DNA of 64,000 bases from Betaproteobacteria bacterium (GTDB lineage Bacteria; Pseudomonadota; Gammaproteobacteria; Burkholderiales; Usitatibacteraceae), in assembly GCA_016709665.1 (NCBI GenBank), contig JADJMI010000001.1, positions 558,001-622,000 of the forward strand, in the 5' to 3' direction. The position numbers were made by a program, and so were the translations under genes. The notes beneath the pieces are model-generated. The model saw only the letters and a list, made by a program, of their open reading frames with translations. It searched no databases and was not told the DNA's origin. Below, in pieces: positions 8,487-17,572 of this stretch; position 1 is the stretch's first letter; each line of letters starts with the position of its first letter.

Positions 8487-9992
8487 TCAGCCTTCCTCGA
8501 CGAAGGCCTCTTCGCGCTTCTGCCGGATCGCCGGCAGCAGCACGATCACGAGCAGGATCACCGAGATCACGAGGAGCGTGGCGCTGATCGGCCGCGTCAC
8601 GAACACCGCCGGGTCGCCGCGCGACAGAAGAAGCGCACGCCGCAGGTTCTCCTCCATCATCGGGCCGAGCACGAATCCCAGCAGCAGGGGCGCCGCCTCG
8701 CAGTCGAGCTTGCCGAACAGGTAGCCGATGAAGCCGAAGCCCGCGGCGAGCAGCACGTCCATCCAGGCGTTGTTGATCGAATAGACGCCGATGCAGCAGA
8801 ACAGCAGGATCGCCGGGTAGAGGAACCGGTATTCCAGCGAGAGGAGCTTCACCCACATCCCGATGAGCGGCAGGTTGAGCACGACGAGCAGGAAGTTGCC
8901 CACCCACATCGAGGCGATCATGCCCCAGAAGAGGTCGGGCTTGGCCGTCATGATCTGCGGGCCGGGCTGGATGCCGTGGATGATCATCGCGCCGATCATG
9001 AGGGCCATCACGGGGTTGGACGGGATGCCCAGCGTGAGCAGCGGGATGAAGGACGTCTGCGCCGCGGCGTTGTTGGCCGACTCCGGGGCCGCCACGCCTT
9101 CGATCGCGCCCTTGCCGAAGCGCGAGGGATCCTTGGCGAGCTTCTTCTCGAGCGTGTAGGCCGAGAACGATCCCAGGATCGGGCCGCCGCCGGGCAGGAT
9201 GCCGAGGAACGACCCGAGCAGGGTCCCCCGGATGGTGGGCCAGGTCGACTGCTTGATGTCCTCCCAGTTCGGCAAAAGCCCCGTCACGCGACTGGAGACC
9301 ACCTCGCGCTTCTGGCCGTGCTCCAGGTTGCGGATGATCTCGCCGAAACCGAAGACGCCCATGGCGATGGGACCGATGCCCACGCCGTCGATCAGTTCCG
9401 GCAGGCCGAAGTTGTAGCGCGCCACGCCGGAATTGACGTCCGTGCCGATGAGGCCGACGAGCAGGCCCAGGATGATCATCGCCACGGCCTTGATGAGGGA
9501 ACCGTGCGCCAGGACGACGGCGGCGAGCAGGCCCAGCACCATCAGGGAGAAGTAATCTGCGGGGCCGAACTTGAGCGCGAGCTCCGCGAGCGGCGGGGCG
9601 AAGGCGGCGACGAGCAGCGTGGCGACCGTCCCGGCGAAGAACGACCCGAGCGCCGCGACGCCCAGGGCCTTGCCCGCATGCCCCTGCTTCGCCATCTGGT
9701 GCCCGTCCAGGCACGTGACCACGGAACTGACCTCGCCGGGCAGGTTCACCAGGATGGCCGTCGTCGACCCGCCGTAGCTCGCGCCGTAGTAGATGCCGGC
9801 CAGCATGATGAGCGCCGACACGGGCGGCAGCACGAAAGTCGCCGGCAGCAGCATGGCGATGGTCGCGACCGGCCCGATGCCGGGCAGCACGCCGATCAGG
9901 GTGCCGAGCAGCACCCCGATGAAGCAGTAGAGGATGTTGGTTCCGGCCAGTGCGACGCCGAAGCCGAGCTGCAGGTTGGAGAGCAGTTCCAT
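8487..9992 (-). CDS. tctA: Tripartite tricarboxylate transporter large permease TctA
   Basis: A 501-residue polytopic inner-membrane protein, the large permease of the TTT system. The N-terminal MELLSNLQLGFGVALAGTNI and the GTLIGVLPGIGPVATIAMLL loop are family hallmarks, and the second repeat shows LGILPGGGPILGSFSAYTLE. About twelve hydrophobic segments are visible. With the Bug-type receptor and TctB it takes up carboxylates driven by ion gradients. It follows tctB with a 10-bp gap and ends the tctC-tctB-tctA operon; a tartrate/malate-type dehydrogenase lies upstream on the same strand, hinting at a hydroxy-dicarboxylate substrate. Confidence 0.95.
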   Translation of the reverse strand: MELLSNLQLGFGVALAGTNILYCFIGVLLGTLIGVLPGIGPVATIAMLLPATFVLPPVSALIMLAGIYYGASYGGSTTAILVNLPGEVSSVVTCLDGHQMAKQGHAGKALGVAALGSFFAGTVATLLVAAFAPPLAELALKFGPADYFSLMVLGLLAAVVLAHGSLIKAVAMIILGLLVGLIGTDVNSGVARYNFGLPELIDGVGIGPIAMGVFGFGEIIRNLEHGQKREVVSSRVTGLLPNWEDIKQSTWPTIRGTLLGSFLGILPGGGPILGSFSAYTLEKKLAKDPSRFGKGAIEGVAAPESANNAAAQTSFIPLLTLGIPSNPVMALMIGAMIIHGIQPGPQIMTAKPDLFWGMIASMWVGNFLLVVLNLPLIGMWVKLLSLEYRFLYPAILLFCCIGVYSINNAWMDVLLAAGFGFIGYLFGKLDCEAAPLLLGFVLGPMMEENLRRALLLSRGDPAVFVTRPISATLLVISVILLVIVLLPAIRQKREEAFVEEG

Positions 9993-10002
9993 GGCGGCCT
10001 CT

Positions 10003-10494
10003 TTAGACGCGGCAGGCCGCGAGTTGCTCGAACACCCCGAAAGCGGGGCACAGCGGGATCGGCAGCTTGAGGCCGCCGACGAAGATGATGCTGCAGAAGA
10101 TCACCAGGCCGATCGCCAGGAGGATGACCGGCCGCAGCTTGAATTGCTCGCTCGCGATGCTCGAGACGATCACCACCATCAGGCCCATGAAGATCATGCC
10201 CATGATCTTGAGGCCCACCCCGAAAATGATGATGGGGAAGAGCACCCAGAACGTCACGTTCCAGTGGAATTTCTCGACGACCGGGCCGGCGTTCTTCTCG
10301 CGCATCGCGAGCAGCGAGATCGCCAGCCCGAATGCGGCCAGCATCAGCCCGAGCACGAGCGGGAAGTACCCCGGGCCCATGCGCGCCGCCGTGCCGATCT
10401 TGTAGGTGAACCCGACGCCGGCGAACAGCGCGCCCAGCGTGAAGAACATGACGCCCGCCCAGAAGTCGCGGGGATTCTTGATGAGGTGCTTCAT
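10003..10494 (-). CDS. tctB: Tripartite tricarboxylate transporter small permease TctB
   Basis: A 163-residue membrane protein with four hydrophobic helices, the small subunit of the TTT permease. MKHLIKNPRDFWAGVMFFTL and the MGPGYFPLVLGLMLAAFG segment are the conserved TctB features. It is 10 bp upstream of tctA and 138 bp downstream of the binding-protein gene, the classical tctC-B-A order. The 138-bp spacer before it contains a minus-strand TATACT word near 10596-10601 that could be a -10 box, so tctBA may have an extra internal promoter (weak). Confidence 0.93.
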   Translation of the reverse strand: MKHLIKNPRDFWAGVMFFTLGALFAGVGFTYKIGTAARMGPGYFPLVLGLMLAAFGLAISLLAMREKNAGPVVEKFHWNVTFWVLFPIIIFGVGLKIMGMIFMGLMVVIVSSIASEQFKLRPVILLAIGLVIFCSIIFVGGLKLPIPLCPAFGVFEQLAACRV

Positions 10495-10632
10495 GCGCTC
10501 ACAATCGCCGGGGTGGAACCCGACGCCTCCTCGTATCTATCGCTGTTGTCGGGTGTGGGTAGGCCGAACCGCGGCGTCCCACATGTTGTGACGGCAGTAT
10601 AGCCGCCCCGCCCGCCCGATGTCCGGCCCCGG

Positions 10633-11583
10633 CTACTTCGCGAGCCCCATCAGCTTGGCCGCCTCGATGTACGCCTGCTTCCGTTCGGCCAGGAAGGCCG
10701 GGATCTTGTCGTAGGTGACGTCGATCAGCTCGAAGCCGCCCTCGGCCATCTTCTGGCGGAAGTCCGGATCCTTGTTGATCGACGAGAAGACGTCGGACAC
10801 GCGCTTGCGGATGTCCTCCGGCGTGCTCTTCGGGACGCCGCAGCCGCGGTAGGCGCCGTCCACCCAGTCGCCGCCCAGTTCCTTGAAGGTGGGCACGTCG
10901 GGGAAGAGCGCCAGGCGCTTTTCCGACGCCACGGCGAGAACGCGGACCTTGCCCTTCTGGGCGAGGGCGAGCGTGTTGTAGGACATGGCCGCGGAGACGT
11001 GCCCGCCCAGCAGGGAGGCGACGAGGTCGCCCGTGCCCTTGAACGGCACGTAGGTCGTCTTCGCGCCCATCAGCTTGTTCAGCCGCGTGTGCGCCAGGTG
11101 GTTGGCCGAATTGGTGCCCGAGCCGGCGAACGTGATCCGGTCCTGCTGCTCCTTCGCGCCCTTCACGAGATCCTGGTAGGTCTTGAACGGGCTCTCGTTC
11201 CTCACGATGATCGCGTCGGGCGTGTACTGGTAGAAGTGCACGTTGACGATGTCGTCCGTCTTGTACTGCACGTTGCCCTCGAGGGGCTGGAGCACCAGGT
11301 GCGGCAGGTTGGTGCCCATGACCGAGTAGCCATCGCCGGGCATCGAATTGAGCTGGCTCCAGGCGAGCGCGCCGCCCGCGCCGGGCTTGGACTCGACGAC
11401 CATGTCCTGGCCGGTGATCTTCTTGAAGACGCCCTGCTGCAGGCGCGCGCCGATGTCCGATTCGCCACCCGGCGGGAACGGAATGTACAGGCGCACGGGC
11501 CGGTCGGGATAGGCCGCGCGGGCCGGCAGGGACAGGGAAGCGGCCAAGGCGCCGCCGGCGACCAGGAATTCGCGTCGTTGCAT
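10633..11583 (-). CDS. tctC: Tripartite tricarboxylate transporter substrate-binding protein (TctC/Bug) of the tctCBA operon
   Basis: A 316-residue periplasmic receptor. Starting at ATG 11583 gives a twin-arginine-like or Sec signal MQRREFLVAGGALAASLSLP with ARAAYPDRPVRLYIPFPPGG directly after, the Bug family N-terminus; KPGAGGALAWSQL and TTYVPFKGTGDLVASLLGGH are the conserved ligand-site segments. The RR-E-F-L start may direct it through the Tat pathway, which is not unusual for Bug proteins. It heads a minus-strand tctC-tctB-tctA operon. The upstream dehydrogenase of tartrate/malate type supports a C4 hydroxy-acid ligand, though this is inferred from context only. Confidence 0.93.
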   Translation of the reverse strand: MQRREFLVAGGALAASLSLPARAAYPDRPVRLYIPFPPGGESDIGARLQQGVFKKITGQDMVVESKPGAGGALAWSQLNSMPGDGYSVMGTNLPHLVLQPLEGNVQYKTDDIVNVHFYQYTPDAIIVRNESPFKTYQDLVKGAKEQQDRITFAGSGTNSANHLAHTRLNKLMGAKTTYVPFKGTGDLVASLLGGHVSAAMSYNTLALAQKGKVRVLAVASEKRLALFPDVPTFKELGGDWVDGAYRGCGVPKSTPEDIRKRVSDVFSSINKDPDFRQKMAEGGFELIDVTYDKIPAFLAERKQAYIEAAKLMGLAK

Positions 11584-11761
11584 GGTGAAACCTCCTCGTT
11601 GGATGGGGCCCCTGGGATTCGGGGCTCTCGTCACCCCGATGTATACCGTATTTCGGCCCGACCTTTCCATGACGCGATGCCGCATTTGCGCAAAATCGGG
11701 GGCGCAACCCGGTCGCCGTTCACCCCTGGCTTCGGCGATGCGGCCCGCGCCCCGATACCCG

Positions 11762-12817
11762 CTAGAGGGCCGCCGCGATGGCCTCGCCCACTTCCTTCGT
11801 CGAGGCCGTGCCGCCCATGTCGCGCGTCTTCGGGCCCGAGGCGATCACCCGCTCGATCGCCTCCACGATGGCGGCGCCCGCGTCCTCGTGCCCGAGGTGC
11901 TCGAGCATCATCGCGCCCGACCAGATCTGGCCGATGGGGTTGGCGATGCCCTTGCCGGCGATGTCCGGGGCGCTGCCGTGCACCGGCTCGAAGCACGAGG
12001 GGAATTCCCGCTCGGGATTGATGTTGGCGCCCGGCGCGATGCCGATGGTGCCGGTGCAGGCCGGGCCCAGGTCCGAGAGGATGTCGCCGAAGAGGTTCGA
12101 GCCCACCACGACGTCGAACCAGTCGGGGTGCTGCACGAAGTGCGCCGTGAGGATGTCGATGTGGTACTGCGAGGTCTTCACGTCCGGGTACTCCGCGCTG
12201 ATCGCCTTGAAGCGCTCGTCCCAGTACGGCATGGTGATCGAGATGCCGTTCGACTTGGTGGCGCTCGTCACGTGCTTGCGCGTGCGTTTCCTGGCCAGCT
12301 CGAACGCGTAGCGCATGATGCGGTCCGTGCCCTTCTTCGAGAAGACCGAGAGCTGCGTGGCGAACTCGGCCTCGGTGCCCGCGTACATGCGCCCGCCCAT
12401 CGAGGAATACTCGCCCTCGTTGTTCTCGCGCACGACCCAGAAGTCGATGTCGCCGGGCTTGCGGTTCGCCAGGGGGCTCGGCACGCCCGGCATGAGGCGC
12501 ACGGGGCGAAGGTTCACGTACTGCTGGAACTCGCGCCGGATCGGCACGAGCAGGCCCCAGAGCGAGACGTGGTCCGGCACGCCGGGAAAGCCCACCGCGC
12601 CCAGGTAGATGGCGTCGTGGCCGCGAATGGAGGCGAGGCCGTCCTCGGGCATCATGCGGCCATGCTTCGCGTAGTACTCGCAGCTCCAGGGCTTCTCGTC
12701 CCACGTGAAGCCGATGCCGAACCGGCGGCCGGCGGCCTCGAGGACGCGGACGCCCTCGGGAAGGACTTCGTTGCCGATCCCGTCGCCGGGGACTGTCGCG
12801 ATCCTGTAGGTCTTCAT
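11762..12817 (-). CDS. Tartrate dehydrogenase / D-malate dehydrogenase family (beta-decarboxylating)
   Basis: A 351-residue cytoplasmic NAD-dependent beta-decarboxylating dehydrogenase of the isopropylmalate/isocitrate fold. The N-terminus MKTYRIATVPGDGIGNEVLP, the substrate-arginine region LRPVRLMPGVPSPL, the ENNEGEYSSMGGRMY segment and the metal/NAD site GSNLFGDILSDLGP plus PVHGSAPDIAGKGIANP are intact. The ENNEGEYS form matches tartrate dehydrogenase TtuC / D-malate dehydrogenase DmlA rather than LeuB. These enzymes oxidise D-malate or tartrate. It lies 178 bp upstream of tctC on the same strand, so uptake and first oxidation of a hydroxy-dicarboxylate are likely linked. The hydrolase gene upstream ends 9 bp before its start. 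Confidence 0.9.
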   Translation of the reverse strand: MKTYRIATVPGDGIGNEVLPEGVRVLEAAGRRFGIGFTWDEKPWSCEYYAKHGRMMPEDGLASIRGHDAIYLGAVGFPGVPDHVSLWGLLVPIRREFQQYVNLRPVRLMPGVPSPLANRKPGDIDFWVVRENNEGEYSSMGGRMYAGTEAEFATQLSVFSKKGTDRIMRYAFELARKRTRKHVTSATKSNGISITMPYWDERFKAISAEYPDVKTSQYHIDILTAHFVQHPDWFDVVVGSNLFGDILSDLGPACTGTIGIAPGANINPEREFPSCFEPVHGSAPDIAGKGIANPIGQIWSGAMMLEHLGHEDAGAAIVEAIERVIASGPKTRDMGGTASTKEVGEAIAAAL

Positions 12818-12826
12818 GGTCTCTCT

Positions 12827-13720
12827 CTACTCCGAAAAGAAGGTCTCGAATTCGTCCGCGACGAGGTCCGGGACCTCCTCGGGCAGGTAGTGGCCGGACG
12901 GCAGGGACTTGCCGCGCACGTGCGTCGCCACGCGCCGCCATTCGGCCAGCGCGTCGTAGCACTTCTCGATGACGCCGCGCGATCCCCACAGCGCCAGCAG
13001 GGGACATTCGACCTTGCGGCCGGCATCGCGGTCGGCCCGGTCGTGCTCGAGATCGATGGTGGCGGCGGCGCGGTAGTCCTCGCACGTGGCGTGGATGGCC
13101 TCGGGCGTGAAGCAGCGCACGTACTCGGCCCAGGCGCGCGGGTCGAACGGATCCGCGCCCATGCCGCGGTCGCGCATCTTGAAGGCGAGGTAGCCGGCCG
13201 GGTCGTGCCCGATCATCGTCTCGGGGATCGGCGCCTTCTGGATGAGGAAGAACCAATGCCAGTAGGCGCGGGCGAAAGCCATGTCGGTGCGCTCGTACAT
13301 CGCCAGCGTGGGCGCGATGTCGAGCAGGGCCACCCGGGTGACAGCCTGCGGATGGTCCGCGACGAGGCGGTGCGAGACGCGCGCCCCGCGGTCGTGCCCG
13401 GCGAGCGCGAACCGCCCGTGGCCCAGGTGCGCCATCAGCGCGACGGCGTCCTTCGCCATCTCGCGCTTCGAATAGGGCTCGTGGTTCGCGTCGGTGGCGG
13501 GCTTGCCGGAATCGCCATAGCCGCGAAGGTCCGCCGCGACGACCGTGAAGCGCCGGGCGAGGCGCGGGGCCACCTTGTGCCAGAGGGCATGGGTTTGCGC
13601 GTAGCCGTGGAGCAGCAGCAACGGGGGGCCGGAACCGCCGACGACCGCGTGCACCTCGGCGCCGGCGCCGGGAGCCCGGACGACCCGGAATCCGGGAAAC
13701 AGCGCTTCTTGTGGGACCAT
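12827..13720 (-). CDS. Alpha/beta hydrolase, fluoroacetate dehalogenase-like
   Basis: A 297-residue alpha/beta hydrolase starting at ATG 13720. The residues of the fluoroacetate dehalogenase active site are all present and nearly in register with that family: nucleophile Asp 110 with Arg 111 and Arg 114 in AGHDRGARVSHR, Asp 134 in LLDIAPT, the halide-pocket His 155 and Trp 156 in RAYWHWFF, a Tyr in EDYRAAATID and catalytic His 277 in PSGHYLPEE. Many relatives are annotated as generic hydrolases and some have no dehalogenase activity, so the substrate is not certain. It is 9 bp upstream of the tartrate/malate dehydrogenase and part of the same minus-strand unit. Confidence 0.87.
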   Translation of the reverse strand: MVPQEALFPGFRVVRAPGAGAEVHAVVGGSGPPLLLLHGYAQTHALWHKVAPRLARRFTVVAADLRGYGDSGKPATDANHEPYSKREMAKDAVALMAHLGHGRFALAGHDRGARVSHRLVADHPQAVTRVALLDIAPTLAMYERTDMAFARAYWHWFFLIQKAPIPETMIGHDPAGYLAFKMRDRGMGADPFDPRAWAEYVRCFTPEAIHATCEDYRAAATIDLEHDRADRDAGRKVECPLLALWGSRGVIEKCYDALAEWRRVATHVRGKSLPSGHYLPEEVPDLVADEFETFFSE

Positions 13721-13825
13721 GGTGCCATTATGCCCCCGCCCGCTCGGGCGGCCCGCTTGATGGGCATCAACGAAGCGCGCGGCCGGGAGCCTAAAAAGAA
13801 GGCTGCACAAACGGAAAACGGATCG

Positions 13826-15238
13826 ATGACCATGGACAGCATGACGGCCGGCCTCGACGTACTCGTCGTCGGCGCCGGCATCTCGGGCCTCGCGACGGCC
13901 TTTCACCTGTCGCGCGCCGGGCTCTCGGTCGAGGTGATCGACCCTGCCGCGAAGCCCGGCGGCGTGATCGGCTCGGTGCGCCGCGACGGGATGCTCTACG
14001 AGACGGGCCCCAACAGCGCCCTCGACACCACCCCGAAGATCGGCGAGCTCGTCGAGGCCGCCGGCGTGAAGGCCGAGATGCGCTTCGCGAGCGAGATCGC
14101 CAACACCCGCTTCGTGGTGAAGGGCGGCAAGCCCGTGGCGCTGCCCATGTCCCCGGGCGCGTTCCTGTCGACGCCCCTCTTCTCCTTCGGCGCCAAGGCG
14201 CGTCTCGCGATCGAGCCCTTCATCGGGAAGCAGCCCGCGGACGAGGAGGAAACCATCGCGCATTTCGTGCGCCGCCGCCTCGGCGTGGAGTTCCTCGATT
14301 ACGCCATCGAACCCTTCGTCGCCGGCATCTACGCGGGCGATCCCGAGCGCCTGTCGGTGCCCGCCGCGTTCCCGAAACTGCACGCGCTCGAGCAGCGCTG
14401 GGGCAGCCTCATCAAGGGGCAGTTCCTCGGGGCCCGGGAGCGCAGGAAGCGCGCCGAGACGGCCAAGAACACGGCGAAGAGCTTTTCGTTCGCGGGCGGC
14501 ATGCAGGTCCTCACCGACGCGCTGGCGAAGCGGGCCGGCCAGGTCACGCTGGGCGCGAAGGCGATCGCGATCGAGCGCCTGCCGGACGGCACGTTCGTCA
14601 CGACGATCGAGCGGGACGGCGCACGCACCACGCGCCACTCGCGGGCGGTCGTCGTCGCGACGCCCGCGTACGCCGCGGCCGCGCTCGTCGAGCGCTTCGC
14701 GCCCGAGGCTTCGCGGGCCCTGGCCCAGGTCGAATACCCGGCGGTGTGCGTCGTCGCGAGCGCCTATGCGCGCAAGGACATCGCCCACGGCCTGGGCGGC
14801 TTCGGCCTGCTCGCGCCGAAGAAGGAGAACCGCGCCCTGCTCGGCACGCTCTTCTCGAGCTCCATGTTCGAGGGCCGGGCCGACGCGGGCCACGCGCTGC
14901 TCACCACCTTCGTGGGCGGCCGCCGCAACCCGGCCCTCGCCGCGGATACGGACGAGCGCATCCTCGCCGAAGTGGGCCGCGAGCACCGCGAACTGCTGGG
15001 CGCGACGGCCCCGCCGCTGTGGAGCGCCCTCACGCGCTGGCCGAGGGCCATACCGCAGTACGAACTCGGCCACCTGAAGCGCATCGCGAAGCTGGCCGAG
15101 GCCGAGGCGCAGGTACCGGGCCTACGCTTCTGCGCGAACTACCGGGGGGGCGTTTCCGTCGGCGATTGCATCGCCAACGCCGCCGGAACCGCCGAGTCGC
15201 TGGCGCCCTGGCTCCAGGCGCGCGCGGCCGTCCGTTAG
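13826..15238 (+). CDS. Protoporphyrinogen oxidase-like FAD amine oxidase
   Basis: A 470-residue flavoprotein. The dinucleotide-binding motif VVGAGISGLATAFHLSRAG is at residues 13-33, followed by the GGVIGSVRRDGMLYETGPNS region characteristic of HemY/PPOX-type oxidases; the C-terminal FAD loop is RGGVSVGDCIANAAGTAES. Protein length and the IEPFVAGIYAGDPERLS segment match bacterial HemY-type protoporphyrinogen oxidases, which make protoporphyrin IX. The start was placed at ATG 13826; an in-frame ATG at 13760 would add 22 polar residues. It is divergent from the dehalogenase-like gene and is followed 26 bp later by a CBS-domain gene. Role in heme synthesis is probable, not proven. Confidence 0.85.
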   Translation: MTMDSMTAGLDVLVVGAGISGLATAFHLSRAGLSVEVIDPAAKPGGVIGSVRRDGMLYETGPNSALDTTPKIGELVEAAGVKAEMRFASEIANTRFVVKGGKPVALPMSPGAFLSTPLFSFGAKARLAIEPFIGKQPADEEETIAHFVRRRLGVEFLDYAIEPFVAGIYAGDPERLSVPAAFPKLHALEQRWGSLIKGQFLGARERRKRAETAKNTAKSFSFAGGMQVLTDALAKRAGQVTLGAKAIAIERLPDGTFVTTIERDGARTTRHSRAVVVATPAYAAAALVERFAPEASRALAQVEYPAVCVVASAYARKDIAHGLGGFGLLAPKKENRALLGTLFSSSMFEGRADAGHALLTTFVGGRRNPALAADTDERILAEVGREHRELLGATAPPLWSALTRWPRAIPQYELGHLKRIAKLAEAEAQVPGLRFCANYRGGVSVGDCIANAAGTAESLAPWLQARAAVR

Positions 15239-15264
15239 CGAACCGTTCCGCGAGGAGACTCACG

Positions 15265-15960
15265 ATGCAGGCCCGCGACGTGATGACGAGCCCCGTGCTC
15301 ACCGTGACCACCGACGTCACCGTGCAGGAGATCGCCCGCCTGCTGCTCGACCGGCACATCAGCGCCGTCCCGGTCGTCGACGGCGACGGCATCCTCCTGG
15401 GCCTGGTGAGCGAGGGCGACCTCATCCGCCGCGCCGATGCCGGCACCGAGCGCCATCCCTCGTGGTGGCTCGGCCTCGTGAGCGACCCGGAGGACGACGC
15501 GCGCAGCTACCTGAAGAGCCACGGCCTTCGCGCCGGCGACGTGATGACGCGCAACGTGGTCGCGGTCACGGAGGACGCGCCCATCCCCGAGATCGCCGAA
15601 CTGCTCGAGAAGCACCGCATCAAGCGCGTGCCGGTGGTGCGCGATGGCTGCGTGGTCGGCATCGTGAGCCGGGCCAACCTGCTGCAGGCGCTCGTGGCTC
15701 GCCCGGTGAACTCCGCCGTGCAGACGAGCGTGGACGACCGCGCCCTGCGCGAGGCCGTCTTCCAGGCCGTGAAATCCACCGGCGCGCGAACGATCTTCGT
15801 GAACGTGCTCGTCACCGAGGGCGTGGCGCACCTGTGGGGCATGGCGCATTCGGAGGCCGAGCGCGACGCGATGCGCGTGGCCGCCGAGTCGGTGCCCGGG
15901 GTGAAGCGGGTCGAGGCGCGCGTCACCCTGCTGCCCGCCGGCCGGGGACGCCCCGGCTAG
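15265..15960 (+). CDS. CBS-domain pair with C-terminal BON domain
   Basis: A 231-residue cytoplasmic protein. Residues 1-60 form the first CBS motif (MQARDVMTSPVLTVTTDVTV, ISAVPVVDGDG), residues about 95-150 the second (RAGDVMTRNVVAVTEDAPIP, RIKRVPVVRDGCVVG), and residues about 155-225 a BON-type domain (ALREAVFQAVKSTGA, VTEGVAHLWGMAHSEAERDA). CBS pairs bind adenine nucleotides and act as energy sensors; the BON part may bind phospholipid or another protein. A ribosome-binding site CGAGGAGA is at 15251-15258. It overlaps the end of the convergent acyl-CoA synthetase gene by four bases. Confidence 0.93.
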   Translation: MQARDVMTSPVLTVTTDVTVQEIARLLLDRHISAVPVVDGDGILLGLVSEGDLIRRADAGTERHPSWWLGLVSDPEDDARSYLKSHGLRAGDVMTRNVVAVTEDAPIPEIAELLEKHRIKRVPVVRDGCVVGIVSRANLLQALVARPVNSAVQTSVDDRALREAVFQAVKSTGARTIFVNVLVTEGVAHLWGMAHSEAERDAMRVAAESVPGVKRVEARVTLLPAGRGRPG

Positions 15961-17471
15961 AGCAACGCCCGCAGCTCGGTCTTCAGCACCTTGCCGTAGT
16001 GGTTCTTCGGCAGGGCCGCCACGAACCGGTATTCCTTCGGCCGCTTGAAGCGCGCGATGCGCGCGAGGCAGTGCGCGTCGAGCGAGTGCACCGAGGGCGG
16101 CGCCCCCCTCGCCACCACGAACGCGACGACCGCCTCGCCCCACTCCCCGTCGGGACGGCCGACCACGGAGACTTCCGCGACTCCCGGATGCGCGAGGAGC
16201 GCCTCCTCCACCTCGCGCGGGTAGATGTTCGAGCCGCCGCTGATGATGAGGTCCTTGCTGCGGTCGCGCAGCGTGAGAAAGCCTTCCTCGTCGAAGCTCG
16301 CGAGGTCTCCCGTCCGCAGCCACCCGTCCTGCAGCGCCTGGCGCGTGGCCCCGGGGTTCCCCCAGTAGCCGGCCATCACCACGTCGCCGCGCACGCACAC
16401 CTCGCCGATGGCGCCCGTCGGCAGGTCCGCGCCGTCCTCGCCGCGGACGGCGACCTCGACGCCGGATTGCGCGCGGCCCACGGAGGCGATGCGCTCGAGC
16501 CAGCGCGGATGGCCGCGGTCGTTCACGACCGATTTCGCGAGCGCGGTGATCGTCATGGGGCTTTCGCCCTGTCCGTAGATCTGGGCGAAGCGCGGGCCCA
16601 TCACGTCGAGGGCCCGCTGCAGGTCCGCGACGTACATCGGCCCGCCGCCGTAGACGAGCGTCTCGAGGCCCGAGAGGTCCGGGCCGGTGCCGGCCGCGCG
16701 CTCGACGAGGCGATTGACGATCGTCGGCGCCGCGAACATCCCCGTGCCGCGGTGCGCGCGAAGGAGCGCGAAGACCTCGTCGGCATCGAAGCCGCCGGAT
16801 TCCGGAACGGCCTGCGCGGCGCCGGCGACCAGGTAGGGCACGAGATAGAGGCCGGAGCCGTGGGACATCGGGGCCGCGTGCAGCAGCACGCGGCTCGCCT
16901 CGAGCGGCTCGACATCCGAGAAGTAGCCCTCGGCCATGGCGAGCAGGTTGCCGTGCGTGAGCATCGCGCCCTTGGGCCGGCCGGTGGTGCCGCTCGTGTA
17001 GAAGAGCCAGGCGAGATCCGCGCGCCCGAGCCGCTCGCAGGGGATCGCCGGTGCCTCGAGCGCGCGCCACGCGGCGCTGCCCGCCTCGAAGAGTTCAGGG
17101 TCCGTGCCGGCCTCCCGCGCCGCGCAGGCCGCGGCGGCGGCGAGATCCGGCGTGACGAAAACCGCCCGCGCGCCCGAATCCGCGAGGATCCACGCGATCT
17201 CCTTCGGGTGGAGCTTCGCGTTGACGGGCACGACGGCGAGCCCCGCCCACCAGGGCGCCAGCAGCGCCTCGGCGTATTCCGGCGCGTTCGCCATCACGAT
17301 CGCGACGCGATCGCCGCGGCCCAGGCCCAGGCGGCCGCGAAGGGCCGCGGCAAGTCGGGCGACCCGGCCGCCGAGCTCGGCGAAAGTGGCCCAGCGGGCG
17401 GCGCCGAGCGCCACCGCGGTGCGGTCGGGCGAGTTCCGGGCGGCGCGCTCGAGAAAGGCGGCGATGTTCAC
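15957..17471 (-). CDS. AMP-dependent acyl-CoA synthetase/ligase
   Basis: A 504-residue ANL-superfamily enzyme that activates a carboxylic acid as acyl-AMP and transfers it to CoA. The P-loop YTSGTTGRPKGAML is at residues 158-171, the YGQGESPMTIT motif follows, the hinge is DGWLRTGDLASFDEEGFLTL, and the A10 Lys is in HYGKVLKTEL near the C-terminus. Length is normal. The substrate-binding region is not diagnostic by eye; fatty, aromatic or dicarboxylic acids are all possible. It is transcribed away from the heme-sensor/kinase pair and converges with the CBS gene. Confidence 0.92.
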   Translation of the reverse strand: MNIAAFLERAARNSPDRTAVALGAARWATFAELGGRVARLAAALRGRLGLGRGDRVAIVMANAPEYAEALLAPWWAGLAVVPVNAKLHPKEIAWILADSGARAVFVTPDLAAAAACAAREAGTDPELFEAGSAAWRALEAPAIPCERLGRADLAWLFYTSGTTGRPKGAMLTHGNLLAMAEGYFSDVEPLEASRVLLHAAPMSHGSGLYLVPYLVAGAAQAVPESGGFDADEVFALLRAHRGTGMFAAPTIVNRLVERAAGTGPDLSGLETLVYGGGPMYVADLQRALDVMGPRFAQIYGQGESPMTITALAKSVVNDRGHPRWLERIASVGRAQSGVEVAVRGEDGADLPTGAIGEVCVRGDVVMAGYWGNPGATRQALQDGWLRTGDLASFDEEGFLTLRDRSKDLIISGGSNIYPREVEEALLAHPGVAEVSVVGRPDGEWGEAVVAFVVARGAPPSVHSLDAHCLARIARFKRPKEYRFVAALPKNHYGKVLKTELRALL

Positions 17472-17572
17472 GAATACGGCGACAGGGATGAATCCGGCCG
17501 GTAGTATGCCGCGTAAACGAGGATCGCCGCCCGGCCCCGGGCGGCCCGGACCACGCCACTTGGGAGGGTTGC

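Noticed and set aside
12827..15073. A 748-residue minus-strand frame that might fuse the dehalogenase-like hydrolase to a long N-terminus
   Set aside because: The upstream part is antisense to the protoporphyrinogen-oxidase-like gene; family alignment by eye starts at 13720.
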